64,000 nucleotides of DNA from Gemmatimonas phototrophica (GTDB lineage: Bacteria; Gemmatimonadota; Gemmatimonadetes; Gemmatimonadales; Gemmatimonadaceae). The stretch covers positions 124,001-188,000 of the forward strand of contig NZ_CP011454.1 in NCBI RefSeq assembly GCF_000695095.2, read 5' to 3'. Both the position numbers and the translations under genes were made by a program. This document shows positions 17,955 through 26,535 of the stretch, one piece after another. Below the pieces are notes generated by a model that saw only the letters and a list, made by a program, of their open reading frames with translations, made no database searches and was not told where the DNA came from. The stretch's first letter is position 1, and each line of letters starts with the position of its first letter.

Positions 17955-18124
17955 AACCGCAGCAGCAGTACCCCAACCACCAAAAAGGCGCCGACCCGGC
18001 GAAGCCGGGCAGCGCCTTCCACACAAACCCCAACTGCCCTGTTCCCCAACCGCAGTGGCCGTCCAGAACCGCAGTGGCATTCCAAAAACCGCAGTAGCAG
18101 GTCAAACCCGAACCGCGGTTGCAG
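17955..18124 (-). repeat. AACCGCAGT repeat-rich intergenic region, possible small RNA
   Basis: The gap 17841-18179 has no gene. It carries AACCGCAG at 17955, 18048, 18067 and 18087 and a variant AACCGCGG at 18111. The three middle copies share AACCGCAGTRGC about 19-20 bp apart. Read on the minus strand, these ACTGCGGTT motifs lie just before a strong terminator, so a minus-strand RNA of about 150-190 nt starting near 18130-18180 is possible. No promoter could be assigned with confidence. Confidence 0.45.
17985..18018 (-). terminator. Rho-independent terminator with UUCG tetraloop
   Basis: On the minus strand AAGGCGC (18018-18012) pairs with GCGCCTT (17991-17985) and, inside, CCCGGC-TTCG-CCGGG forms a UUCG-capped stem; TTTTTGG follows. 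This is a textbook terminator, yet no annotated minus-strand gene ends here. Confidence 0.85.
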
Positions 18125-18179
18125 TAAGGGCAGATAGCGCAAAGAGCAGCCACCCCGCCCCGCCTGTACATTCTCCCCC

Positions 18180-19358
18180 ATGACCCGACTCTCCTTCCCC
18201 GCCGCCGCGCTCGCGCTGCTCGTGGCCTCGTCGCTGGGCGCCCAGCCCAAGCCGTTCACCTGGCCCACCTCCACGCCGCAAAAGCTTGGACTCAATGCCG
18301 CGGTACTCGATAGCCTGCACGCCGAAATCACGGCGGGGAAGTATGGCAACATCGACCGCATGCTGGTCATCCGTCGCGGCACCATCGTGATGGACAAGAC
18401 GTACGCACGCGACTACGACGGCATGTACGGCGACTCAGCGCGCTCGACCTCCACGCTCAACAACTCGCACGACCCCACGGGCCCGTTCAACTATTTCAAC
18501 CCGTGGTGGCACCCCACCTACCGGCGCGGCACACTGCACACGCTGCAGTCGGTCTCCAAAACGGTGGCTTCGGCGGTCATTGGTGCGGCGGTCACGCGTG
18601 GCGATTTCCCCGATCTCAATACGCCCATTCTCAAGTATTGGGACACCACGACGGTCGCGAATTTGGATGATCGCAAGCGGCGCATCACCATTCGGCACCT
18701 GCTGACTATGTCGGGCGGCTTCGACTGGAACGAAAGCATTCCGTACAGCGATCCGAACAACACGGCCGGCGCGCTCGAGGCCAGCCCGGACTGGGTCAAG
18801 TTCACCATCGATCGGCCCATGATGCGTGAGCCCGGCACCACGTTCAACTACAGCAGCGGCGAGAGCGCGCTGCTGGCGCACATCTTCTTCCGTGCCACCG
18901 GCATGGACATTGAGGAGTACGCGGCGCGCCATCTCTTCACGCCGCTCGGCATTACCAACTGGCAGTGGAAGCGCACGCCGTCGGGCACCATCGATACCGA
19001 AGGTGGTCTCTATCTCGAAGCGCGTGACCTCGCGCGCATCTGGCAGCTCTGGTTGCAGGGCGGACGCTGGAACGGCGCAACGGTGGTGTCGGAACAGTGG
19101 GTACGCGAGTCGGTCACGCCGCACATTCCCACCAGCGCCCGCGCCGGCGCGCCACAGTACGGCTACAAGTGGTGGCTGTACAGCAACCCGGTGCAGAAGG
19201 ACAAACTCATCTGGGCCGGCTCGGGTTTTGGCGGGCAGTTCCCCATGGCGTTCCCCGACCAGGAGATGGTTGTGGTGTTCAACGCCTGGAACATCACCGG
19301 TCCGCCGTCGCTGCCGCTGCGCGCAGTGCAGGAGCGACTGATCAAGGCGGCGAAGTAG
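18180..19358 (+). CDS. Secreted serine hydrolase (beta-lactamase/class C fold)
   Basis: 392 residues. The signal peptide MTRLSFPAAALALLVASSLG ends before AQ. The SxxK motif is SVSK (Ser124, Lys127); the second motif is Tyr-Ser-Ser in FNYSSGESALL rather than the usual YxN; GSGFGG near the C-terminus is the third. The family includes class C beta-lactamases, D-aminopeptidases and esterases; with YSS an esterase or peptidase role is more likely than antibiotic resistance. An aminotransferase gene follows after 24 bp. Confidence 0.9.
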   Translation: MTRLSFPAAALALLVASSLGAQPKPFTWPTSTPQKLGLNAAVLDSLHAEITAGKYGNIDRMLVIRRGTIVMDKTYARDYDGMYGDSARSTSTLNNSHDPTGPFNYFNPWWHPTYRRGTLHTLQSVSKTVASAVIGAAVTRGDFPDLNTPILKYWDTTTVANLDDRKRRITIRHLLTMSGGFDWNESIPYSDPNNTAGALEASPDWVKFTIDRPMMREPGTTFNYSSGESALLAHIFFRATGMDIEEYAARHLFTPLGITNWQWKRTPSGTIDTEGGLYLEARDLARIWQLWLQGGRWNGATVVSEQWVRESVTPHIPTSARAGAPQYGYKWWLYSNPVQKDKLIWAGSGFGGQFPMAFPDQEMVVVFNAWNITGPPSLPLRAVQERLIKAAK

Positions 19359-19382
19359 CGGCCTGCGTCATCGCCGCGCCCC

Positions 19383-20483
19383 ATGACTTCATCCATCATC
19401 GACTTCGGCAAAGGCCAACCGTCGCTGTCGTTGCTCCCAACGACCGCGCTGCAGACCGCGGCCGAGCACTGTCTGGCGCAGCACGACCCCCTCTGGTTGC
19501 GCTACGGCGACGATCAGGGGGAAGCACCTTTTCTGCATGTGCTCGCGGGCTTCCTCACGCGGCGCTACGCCGCCCCGGTAGACGCGTCGCAGCTCATGAC
19601 GACCAGCGGCAACTCGCAGGCGCTCAGTTTGTGCTGCACGCGTTTCACCACGCCCGGCGATACCATCTTCGTTGAAGCGCCTACGTACTTTCTCGCGCTC
19701 GATATTTTTCGCGATCACGGACTGCGCGTGGTAGGCATTCCCATCGACGACGAAGGGATGCAACCGGAGGCGCTGCACGAGGCACTGGCCACACACCGGC
19801 CGGCCATGTTGTACACCATTCCGTCATTTCAGAACCCCACCGGCATCACGCTGTCGGCGTCGCGACGGGAACAGCTGCTTGCCGCCTGCGCGGCGCACGA
19901 TGTGCTCGTCGTGGCCGATGAGGTCTATCAGCTGCTCGACTTTGGTACGCCGCCGCCGCCGTCGCTCGCGACATACGCCAGCGAGGCCCGCGTGCTGTCA
20001 CTGGGTTCGTTCTCCAAAATCTGCGCGCCTGGGCTGCGGCTTGGCTGGGTGCACGGCGCACCGGCGCTGCTGGAGCGCCTCATGAGTTCGGGGCTCGTGC
20101 AGAGCGGCGGGGGGCTCAACCCGTTTACGTCGGGCGTGATGCACAGTCTCATCACACTCGGCTTGGCCGACCGTGTGCTCGACGACCTCAAGCCGGTGTA
20201 CGCCGAGCGGAGCCGCGTACTCTGTGACGCGCTGCGAGAGGAGATGCCCGAGGCGCATTTTGTGGAGCCACGTGGCGGCTATTTCGTGTGGGTCCAGTTG
20301 CCGGGCGTGTCGGCGCGTGCGCTGCGGCCGCTCGCGCGCGACGAGGGAGTGTCGTTTCACGCGGGCACGCGCTTCGTACAGGGCGACCAGTTTGGCGATA
20401 CGATGCGGCTCAGTTTCGCCCACTACGACGGCCCGGTTTTGCGCAAGGGTGTGCAGCGGCTGGCGCGTGCGCGACGCCGCTGA
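19383..20483 (+). CDS. PLP-dependent aminotransferase, class I/II
   Basis: 366 residues, fold type I. LDFGTP-rich loops, FQNPTGITLS and VVADEVYQLLDF (Asp179 contacts the PLP ring) are conserved; the Schiff-base lysine is Lys212 in LGSFSKICAPGLRLGW. It resembles the catalytic domain of MocR regulators and 2-aminoadipate/aromatic aminotransferases but lacks a GntR domain, so it is probably a soluble metabolic enzyme. Amino-acid specificity cannot be read from the sequence. Confidence 0.9.
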   Translation: MTSSIIDFGKGQPSLSLLPTTALQTAAEHCLAQHDPLWLRYGDDQGEAPFLHVLAGFLTRRYAAPVDASQLMTTSGNSQALSLCCTRFTTPGDTIFVEAPTYFLALDIFRDHGLRVVGIPIDDEGMQPEALHEALATHRPAMLYTIPSFQNPTGITLSASRREQLLAACAAHDVLVVADEVYQLLDFGTPPPPSLATYASEARVLSLGSFSKICAPGLRLGWVHGAPALLERLMSSGLVQSGGGLNPFTSGVMHSLITLGLADRVLDDLKPVYAERSRVLCDALREEMPEAHFVEPRGGYFVWVQLPGVSARALRPLARDEGVSFHAGTRFVQGDQFGDTMRLSFAHYDGPVLRKGVQRLARARRR

Positions 20484-20646
20484 GGAGCAGCGGAACGGTC
20501 TGACGATTTCCACGTTTCGGGGCGGAACGCCACCCGTGACGGTGACCACCCCCCGACCAGCGGGGACGCTTGCGGGCCAAGAACCAACCCACTATCTACC
20601 TCGGAGGCTCATATCTCATTACTGAACTTGTTGACTCGGGGAGCAG

Positions 20647-21594
20647 ATGTCCAAGAAAATCATCGCCGTATTCGGTGCCACCGGTGCCCAGGGCGGCGGG
20701 CTGGCCCGCGCCATCGCCGCTGACCCCTCCAGTGGCTTCGTGGCCCGCGCCATCACGCGCAGCATCGACTCCGACAAGGCCAAGGCCCTCGCGGCGCTGG
20801 GCATTGAAGTGGTTGCCGCCGATGCCGACAAGCCGGAGACGCTTGCCGCGGCGCTGGACGGCGCGTATGGCGCCTTTGTGGTGACGAACTTCTGGGAGCA
20901 TTTCAGCGCCGAACGCGAAGGGGTGCAGGCGTCCAACATTGCGCGCGCCACGAAGGCGGCCGGCGTGCAGCACGTGGTGTGGTCCACGCTCGAAGACACG
21001 CGCCTCGCCTACCCGGCCGACGGCTCCAAGTTGCCGGTGCTCCATGGTCAGTACAACGTGCCGCACTTCGATTCCAAGGGTGCGGTGGATCATGTGTTCA
21101 CCAATGAAGGTGCCCCCACGACGTTCCTCGCGGCGGCGTTCTACTGGGACAACCTGATTCATTTCGGCATGGGTCCGCGCGCGGGCGAGAACGGCGACCT
21201 GGTACTGGCCTTCCCGTTGGGTGGCGCCAAGCTCCCCGGCATTGCGGCGCAGGACATTGGTGGCGTGGCGTACGGCATCTTCAAGCAGGGCCCGTCCACG
21301 GTGGGTCAGTACATCGGTGCTGCCGGCGAATCCCTGTCGGGCGAAGAGATGGCCGCCAAGCTTGGTCGCGCCATTGGCCGCACCGTACATTTCTTTGACG
21401 TGCCCTTTGATACGTACCGTGGACTTGGCTTCCCCGGCGCCGAAGATCTGGGCAACATGTTCCAGTACCAGCAGATGCAGGGCGAGACGTTCCAGGCAGC
21501 CCGCGACGCGGTCAAGAGTCGCACCCTGCACCCGGCGTTGCTCGACTTTGATGGCTGGCTCGCGGCCAATGCGGCGGCGATTCCCATCGGCTGA
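20647..21594 (+). CDS. NmrA-like NAD(P)-binding protein
   Basis: 315 residues. IIAVFGATGAQGGGLARAI is the Rossmann glycine-rich loop of the NmrA/HSCARG subgroup of atypical short-chain dehydrogenases; HVVWSTLEDTR and PTTFLAAAFYWDNL are family features. Members act as NAD(P)H sensors or reductases; this one lacks the usual YxxxK pair, suggesting a sensor or unusual reductase. A 53-residue membrane peptide gene follows 26 bp later. Confidence 0.85.
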   Translation: MSKKIIAVFGATGAQGGGLARAIAADPSSGFVARAITRSIDSDKAKALAALGIEVVAADADKPETLAAALDGAYGAFVVTNFWEHFSAEREGVQASNIARATKAAGVQHVVWSTLEDTRLAYPADGSKLPVLHGQYNVPHFDSKGAVDHVFTNEGAPTTFLAAAFYWDNLIHFGMGPRAGENGDLVLAFPLGGAKLPGIAAQDIGGVAYGIFKQGPSTVGQYIGAAGESLSGEEMAAKLGRAIGRTVHFFDVPFDTYRGLGFPGAEDLGNMFQYQQMQGETFQAARDAVKSRTLHPALLDFDGWLAANAAAIPIG

Positions 21595-21620
21595 GGCCAT
21601 CGTTCACCAGCGAACTCACC

Positions 21621-21782
21621 ATGAAAAAGCTGTTCGTCCTGATTGGTACAACGGCAGGGAGTTCGCTGGGCTGGTGGCTGGGGTCGCCGTTTGGGCTCTA
21701 CACCAGCTTTCTGGTGAGCATGTGTGGTCTTGGATTCGGCATGTGGTACGGAGCGCGAATGGCGGCGAGGTACGAGCCATGA
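21621..21782 (+). CDS. Small membrane protein, 53 residues
   Basis: The ATG at 21621 opens MKKLFVLIGTTAGSSLGWWL, followed by two hydrophobic segments (about 3-20 and 25-43) with many glycines, and ends ARMAARYEP. Positively charged ends and glycine-zipper-like spacing are typical of short hypothetical membrane proteins. It lies directly after the NmrA gene and may be co-transcribed. Function unknown. Confidence 0.65.
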   Translation: MKKLFVLIGTTAGSSLGWWLGSPFGLYTSFLVSMCGLGFGMWYGARMAARYEP

Positions 21783-21839
21783 GCGCTCCGTCTGCAGCAG
21801 TCCTGCGCAACGGGTAAGCCTCGAGCTCCGCGCGAGCTC

Positions 21840-22817
21840 TTACCGCCCCTGCGGGAGCCGGGCGAGCGCTTCGTCGAGCATGCCAATGAGCGCCGCGCGA
21901 TCATAGCTGAACTGGTGCCCGTGGTTGAGCTGCACGAGCTCCTCGATGGCTTTGCGAATGGTGACCGCGGCCTGATTGGCGGCCGGCACCACCATGTAGC
22001 GTACCCGTGGCTGCGGCGCGGTAAACGCGTGCAACGCCGCGGCGGCCACGCTGTCGGGGGCGGGGTAGTTGTCGTAGTTCCCCATGGCACGCACGAAGTT
22101 CTGCATGGCCGCCTCGAACGAGGTACCCTTGGCCCGATCGGCTGCGGCCACAGCGGCGCTCATGGTATTGCGTCCAATTTCCGAGCGATAGTTGCCCGGT
22201 TCAATGAGACTTGAACTCACACCAAGTCCTGCCATCTCCGCGCCCAGGGCATCGCCAAACGCTTCCACGGCGTGCTTGCTCATGGAGTAGACACCCAGCA
22301 TGGGGCCGGAGAGCACACCGGAGATGGACGAAATGGTGACTACGCGCCCCTTGGAGGCGATCAGCAGCGGCGACATGGCGCGCGTCACGCGCACCGGCCC
22401 CATGACGTTTACATCAAGGACACGACGCAGTTCGTCATCCTCCGTCGTCACGAGCGCCCCGCCGGTGGCCACGCCGGCGTTGTTCACGAGACCGAACAGT
22501 CCACGACCGTCGCGCTGAATCTGCTGCACGACCGCGGCAATCTCTTCGTTCGACGTTACGTCGAGTCGTACACCACGCATGTTGGGAATGGCCGACAGCG
22601 CCGATATGTCGCTGGGCTGTCGCGCCCCGGCGTACACAAAAAATCCTTCGCGCGCGAGTCGCTCGGCAATGGTGCGTCCAATACCTGAACTGGCGCCGGT
22701 GACCAGGACGGCACGCTGCGCGCCCGGCGATTGGGGTGCTGGCGTCTGGGCCACCACCGGCGACGTGAGCCCAAGCCACGTGGTGAGGGCGACAAGCAAC
22801 AGTGGTGCGCGGCGCAT
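21840..22817 (-). CDS. Short-chain dehydrogenase with an apparent signal peptide
   Basis: 325 residues from the ATG at 22817. MRRAPLLLVALTTWLGLTSP ending near VVAQ looks like a Sec signal. The SDR domain then has TGASSGIG (40-47), NNAG, Ser in SSISG and the YSMSK catalytic Tyr/Lys pair, all intact. SDRs need NAD(P)H and are normally cytosolic, so export would be odd; either the leader is a membrane anchor or translation starts later, but no good later start precedes TGASSGIG. The longer frame to 22949 is less likely. Confidence 0.85.
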   Translation of the reverse strand: MRRAPLLLVALTTWLGLTSPVVAQTPAPQSPGAQRAVLVTGASSGIGRTIAERLAREGFFVYAGARQPSDISALSAIPNMRGVRLDVTSNEEIAAVVQQIQRDGRGLFGLVNNAGVATGGALVTTEDDELRRVLDVNVMGPVRVTRAMSPLLIASKGRVVTISSISGVLSGPMLGVYSMSKHAVEAFGDALGAEMAGLGVSSSLIEPGNYRSEIGRNTMSAAVAAADRAKGTSFEAAMQNFVRAMGNYDNYPAPDSVAAAALHAFTAPQPRVRYMVVPAANQAAVTIRKAIEELVQLNHGHQFSYDRAALIGMLDEALARLPQGR

Positions 22818-22923
22818 AGGTGCGGTGGGCAAAAGTGGTGGTGAGGCAGCATGCTGGCCGAACGGCACGAAAAACATACGTTCCTGAGGGAGCTGCGACA
22901 TTACCCTCAACCGTCTTTGCACA

Positions 22924-23355
22924 ATGGCCGACGCCAAAACGAAACCCACCGCCGCCAGTGTAGACGAATACCTCGCGTCGCGCGCGACCGCACAGCAGCT
23001 CGTTGATTGTCACGCGATTATGGCCATCTGCGCGCGGGTCACCGGCCATCCCCCAGTAATGTGGGGGCCGAGTATCGTGGGGTTCGGGTCGTACAGCTAT
23101 CGCTACGACAGCGGGCACTCGGGCACGTCCTGTCTGACCGGTTTGGCCGTGCGCGGGAAGGAGTTGGTCGTGTATCTCATGGTCGAAGATCCGGCCCAGA
23201 TGGAGTTGCTCACCCGCCTGGGAAAGCACCGTCGCACCGCAGCGTGTCTGTATCTCAAGCGTCTGGCCGATGTGGATACGGCGGTGCTGGAGCAGCTCAT
23301 TGCGGCGTCGGTGGCGGATCTCCAGCGTCGCTACCCCGGCGCCACTCCCGCCTGA
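22924..23355 (+). CDS. DUF1801 family protein
   Basis: 143 residues. PTAASVDEYLASRATAQQLVDC, PVMWGPSIVGFGSYSYRYDSG and the C-terminal LADVDTAVLEQLIAASV match the DUF1801/YdhG-like family of small proteins with unknown biochemical role. It diverges from the SDR gene. Start ATG at 22924 directly precedes the family N-terminus. Confidence 0.85.
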   Translation: MADAKTKPTAASVDEYLASRATAQQLVDCHAIMAICARVTGHPPVMWGPSIVGFGSYSYRYDSGHSGTSCLTGLAVRGKELVVYLMVEDPAQMELLTRLGKHRRTAACLYLKRLADVDTAVLEQLIAASVADLQRRYPGATPA

Positions 23356-23441
23356 CACATCCGCACCTGGTTGCCGTACGGTTGCTTGCCCCCTTGCCTG
23401 GGGGGAGATAACGTCGCCTATCCCTACCTGCCGAGGCTGCT

Positions 23442-23861
23442 GTGTCCCCGCTCCCCAAGTGGTACAAGCCCGTTGCCATTGTGGCGCTGCTGTGGAATCT
23501 GATGGGCGTGGCCGCGTATCTCGCTGATGTGACCATGTCGCCCGAGGCAATTGCACAGCTCGACGCCGCGCAGCGCGCCATGTATGAGGCGCGTCCCATG
23601 TGGTTCGTGGCTGCCTACGCCATTGCGGTGTGGCTGGGTACGGCGGGCTCGCTGGGGCTCGTGCTGCGCAAACGCTGGGCGGGCGGGGTGCTGCTCGGAT
23701 CGTTGCTGGGGCTCATCGTGCAAGACGTGGCGCTGTTCACTCGCCCGGAGTTCACGGCGGCGGGTGCTGCAGTGATTGCCCTGCAAGGTTCGGTGCTGGT
23801 GATCGCCGTGTTGCTGGTGCTGCTGGCGCGCAAGGCCAACGCACAGGGGTGGCTGTCGTAG
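23442..23861 (+). CDS. Four-helix integral membrane protein
   Basis: 139 residues from a GTG. Four hydrophobic helices are visible (about 9-27, 53-72, 80-97 and 108-128), starting KWYKPVAIVALLWNLMGVAAY. The pattern matches uncharacterised small sugar-transporter-like or DoxX-like membrane proteins, but no family can be named with certainty. It converges on the histidine kinase gene with a 52-bp gap. Confidence 0.75.
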   Translation: MSPLPKWYKPVAIVALLWNLMGVAAYLADVTMSPEAIAQLDAAQRAMYEARPMWFVAAYAIAVWLGTAGSLGLVLRKRWAGGVLLGSLLGLIVQDVALFTRPEFTAAGAAVIALQGSVLVIAVLLVLLARKANAQGWLS

Positions 23862-23913
23862 AACGCGCGGCGAGAAGAGCAGGGACTGCTCGCGTGTGAA
23901 CGAGTACCAAAAG

Positions 23914-25185
23914 CTAGAGTGCGACTGCCGGCAGCCAGAGCGAGAACGTGGTTCCTGCGCCAGGCGTACTCGTGACCTGGACTCGTCCACCAGTGCTTTC
24001 GAGAATGCGCGCCACCATCGCCAGTCCCAGTCCGGTACCGCGGTCGGCGGACTTGGTGGTGTAGAACGGTTCCCAGATGCGCGCCAGCAGCTCCGGCTCT
24101 ATCCCCACGCCGCTGTCGGCCACTTCAATAGTGGCACCGCCCGGCGCCGCGGTGGCCGTAATGCGCAGGGTGCCGCCGTCGGGCATCGCGTCGCGTGCAT
24201 TGAGCGCGAGATTGAATAACAGTTGCTCAAGGCGCCCGCGATCGATGCCCAGCAGTGGCAGCGATGGGTTGAGATGGAGCGACAGCACAATTTGACGTCC
24301 CATGAGGGGACGCAGCAGCAGATCGAGGCGCGTGAACAGCTCGTCGAGAGACGCCTGACGTGGCACTCCCGAGGGGGGCCGTCCAACACTCAACACGGTG
24401 CGCAGCCGCAGCGCGGCCTCGTTCCCTACGCGCTGCAGATCCTGCACAGACTGCTTCGCCTCCTCGCGCAGTGGCTCGTCTTCAAGCAGTTCGGCGGTGG
24501 AGGTCATGACCTGCACGACGTTGGCGAGATCGTGCGTCAGTCCCGTGGTCACGGTGTTCACCAATTCACGACGCTGCAACAGTTCGGCTTCGCGTTGAGC
24601 TGCCAACAGCGCTTCCAGTCGCTGCTCGGACGCTGCGTGCGCATCGCGATAGATCTGCACGGTGCGCTGCAACACACGCGCGCTGAACCAGAGCCCGGAG
24701 AAGGTGACGCCCAGCGTGACGAGGCGGTACCGAATGGACAGTTCGGCGTCCGGGATGGTGGGGGGCAGTATGCCACGTGACGCGAGCAAGAGTCCCACCA
24801 TGGCTGCGGTGAGATAGGCGCCGAGGATGACGAGCCCCGTCCGCATTTGGTGGAACATCAAGGCGAGCGTCACCACGAGGGCAACGGCCATGGTGGTCAG
24901 CGTGCGCGGCCCATTGAACACGATGGCCGGGAGCGACAGGATCATGATTCCCACAATGGCCATCGACGCGCGCTGTTCGACGGGCCAGCGGGTGCGGCGC
25001 AGCGCCCAGCCGAGCAGCGGCACGCCGATCAGGACGATCACCAGCAGCAGCCGTCCGTTGGCTTCGCCCCAACGAATGAACGTCCCGAGCGCAAAGATCG
25101 GCGTCCAAAGCAGGAGCATCAGCCGTGACAACAGGAGCAGAGCCTCCTGTTGGGCGCGCAGCAGCGGATCGTCCGGAAGTGTCAT
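23914..25185 (-). CDS. Membrane sensor histidine kinase
   Basis: 423 residues. About five to six membrane helices fill the first 170 residues, without a large periplasmic loop. A coiled-coil linker follows, then the H-box THDLANVVQVM (phospho-accepting His218), N-box NLALNARDAMPDGG, and G-boxes ADSGVGI and GTGLGLAMV. The catalytic residues are intact. No response regulator is adjacent, so it is an orphan kinase. A membrane-embedded sensor suggests a signal in or near the membrane. Confidence 0.9.
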   Translation of the reverse strand: MTLPDDPLLRAQQEALLLLSRLMLLLWTPIFALGTFIRWGEANGRLLLVIVLIGVPLLGWALRRTRWPVEQRASMAIVGIMILSLPAIVFNGPRTLTTMAVALVVTLALMFHQMRTGLVILGAYLTAAMVGLLLASRGILPPTIPDAELSIRYRLVTLGVTFSGLWFSARVLQRTVQIYRDAHAASEQRLEALLAAQREAELLQRRELVNTVTTGLTHDLANVVQVMTSTAELLEDEPLREEAKQSVQDLQRVGNEAALRLRTVLSVGRPPSGVPRQASLDELFTRLDLLLRPLMGRQIVLSLHLNPSLPLLGIDRGRLEQLLFNLALNARDAMPDGGTLRITATAAPGGATIEVADSGVGIEPELLARIWEPFYTTKSADRGTGLGLAMVARILESTGGRVQVTSTPGAGTTFSLWLPAVAL

Positions 25186-25331
25186 TCAGGAATTCGATGG
25201 GAGGAACGCGCGCCGGCCCTGTTTGATACGATCGGTCGCGGCACTCCGTTCGGCAACTGGGCACCAGCGGCTGCCGCGGAGAGCAACGGCTCGGCTCGTT
25301 ACGTCTGTGCTGGTCTGTATGGTTGAGGCCG

Positions 25332-25481
25332 GTGTGGAGCGTCGATCCCGAGCGCGAGCAGGTGGTGGTCTATCGGGCCGATGGCCGTGTGTCGCTGCTC
25401 GGGCTTGGCGATACCCTGCGCAGCGACAGCGTGCTGCCTGGTTTTGCCTTGGCACTGGCTGAGCTGTTTGCCGATGACTGA
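25332..25481 (+). pseudogene. Uma2 (DUF820) C-terminal remnant
   Basis: Reads VWSVDPEREQVVVYRADGRV, then LGLGDTLRSDSVLPGF and ALAELFADD before a TGA: the usual C-terminal end of a Uma2 protein. The preceding VEAGV motif is present in another frame, pointing to a small deletion and frameshift, and the N-terminal two thirds are missing. The rest of the 25186-25571 gap shows no gene. Confidence 0.7.
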
Positions 25482-25571
25482 TGGGGATCACGCGCAGACC
25501 ATGCGGGGAAACTCGCCCTGCGGCCCCGCGTAGGGTGCAGTGGGCATCCGTCGTCCCCTGCTCCCATATCA

Positions 25572-26144
25572 TTGCTTACCGCTGCCGCTTTTCCATCCAC
25601 GCGCTGGGGCATCATTGCCCTCGCAACGCTCCCCTACTGGGGACTACTGGCGTACCAGCATACGCACGGTGGCGTCAGCGGGCATTCATTTTTGGCGCGC
25701 GCTGATATGCCCACCATCTCGAACTGGTGGGGCGGGCTGACGTTGCCACTGGTCGCCTACATACTCACGGGTCGTGTGCAGCGACGCCTTTCGGCGTTCG
25801 GTGCGCAGGCGGCGCAGGCCGACGAGGCTTTGCGCGTCGCGGCGGCCGCAATGGTGGGGGCCGCGCTGTACGGCGCGGCGATGGCTCTTGGTTTCTCCAC
25901 GGGACACGACGCGGTCTCGTCGTTCCTGTTCACGGCGCTGCCGCTGGTGGGCTTGTTGTTCCCCGTCTTTCGCGCCGAGTATCTGCTGGGGTTTATTGCG
26001 GCGCTGAGTATGGTCTTTGGCGGCGTGTTGCCGCTGATCATTGCCACCGGCGTGGCCATCATGTCGCTGGTGCTGCACGCCACGATCCGTCGCGGGGTGC
26101 GCTGGCTCTATGCGCGTCGTGCCACGAGTACGCCGGTGATGTAA
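25572..26144 (+). CDS. Integral membrane protein of unknown function
   Basis: 190 residues from a TTG at 25572. Five hydrophobic segments are visible: around 13-28, 52-67, 90-108, 115-135 and 140-168. No motif identifies a family. It is followed 12 bp later by another small membrane protein in the same direction, suggesting a two-gene unit. The TTG start is uncertain; internal starts would remove the first helix. Confidence 0.6.
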   Translation: MLTAAAFPSTRWGIIALATLPYWGLLAYQHTHGGVSGHSFLARADMPTISNWWGGLTLPLVAYILTGRVQRRLSAFGAQAAQADEALRVAAAAMVGAALYGAAMALGFSTGHDAVSSFLFTALPLVGLLFPVFRAEYLLGFIAALSMVFGGVLPLIIATGVAIMSLVLHATIRRGVRWLYARRATSTPVM

Positions 26145-26155
26145 ACGACGTCCAC

Positions 26156-26530
26156 ATGACACGAGATCTGCTGTGGGTTGATAGCCGCGCCGGATTGGCG
26201 GTCGGCGCCGCCATGTTTGCCCTGACGGGGTGGCTGAGCCCGTTCTACGGCCTGTCGCGCGAACTGTTGTGGATCATGGGCGCGGCGAATGTGGGCTACG
26301 GCCTGTACTCGGGATGGCTGTTCACGCGTCGCCGCCGTAAGCGGAGGGCGATTGTAGTATTGGTGGTAGCCAACGCCACGTGGGCGCTAGGTTGTCTGGT
26401 GGCCGCGGTGTATTTCGCGCCGGTGGCGACCGTGTTTGGCGTGCTGCACCTGGCCGGTGAAGGGCTCATTGTGGGGAGCCTGGCGGCGCTGGAGTGGCGT
26501 GCCCGTGACGTGCTGGCCACCTCTTCCTGA
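26156..26530 (+). CDS. Small four-helix membrane protein
   Basis: 124 residues starting [20 protein letters not shown]. Four hydrophobic helices with an RRRRKRRA cytoplasmic loop after the second. The pattern resembles small uncharacterised membrane proteins (SPW or DoxX-like). It lies 12 bp after the preceding membrane gene and 6 bp before the acetyltransferase gene, so all three are probably co-transcribed. The frame is open far upstream but the ATG at 26156 is the first one after the preceding stop. Confidence 0.75.
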   Translation: MTRDLLWVDSRAGLAVGAAMFALTGWLSPFYGLSRELLWIMGAANVGYGLYSGWLFTRRRRKRRAIVVLVVANATWALGCLVAAVYFAPVATVFGVLHLAGEGLIVGSLAALEWRARDVLATSS

Positions 26531-26535
26531 TTTGT

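Noticed and set aside
23389-23405. CCCCC/GGGGG hairpin before the membrane protein gene as a riboswitch or terminator
   Set aside because: Only a short stem with no U-tract or conserved aptamer features.
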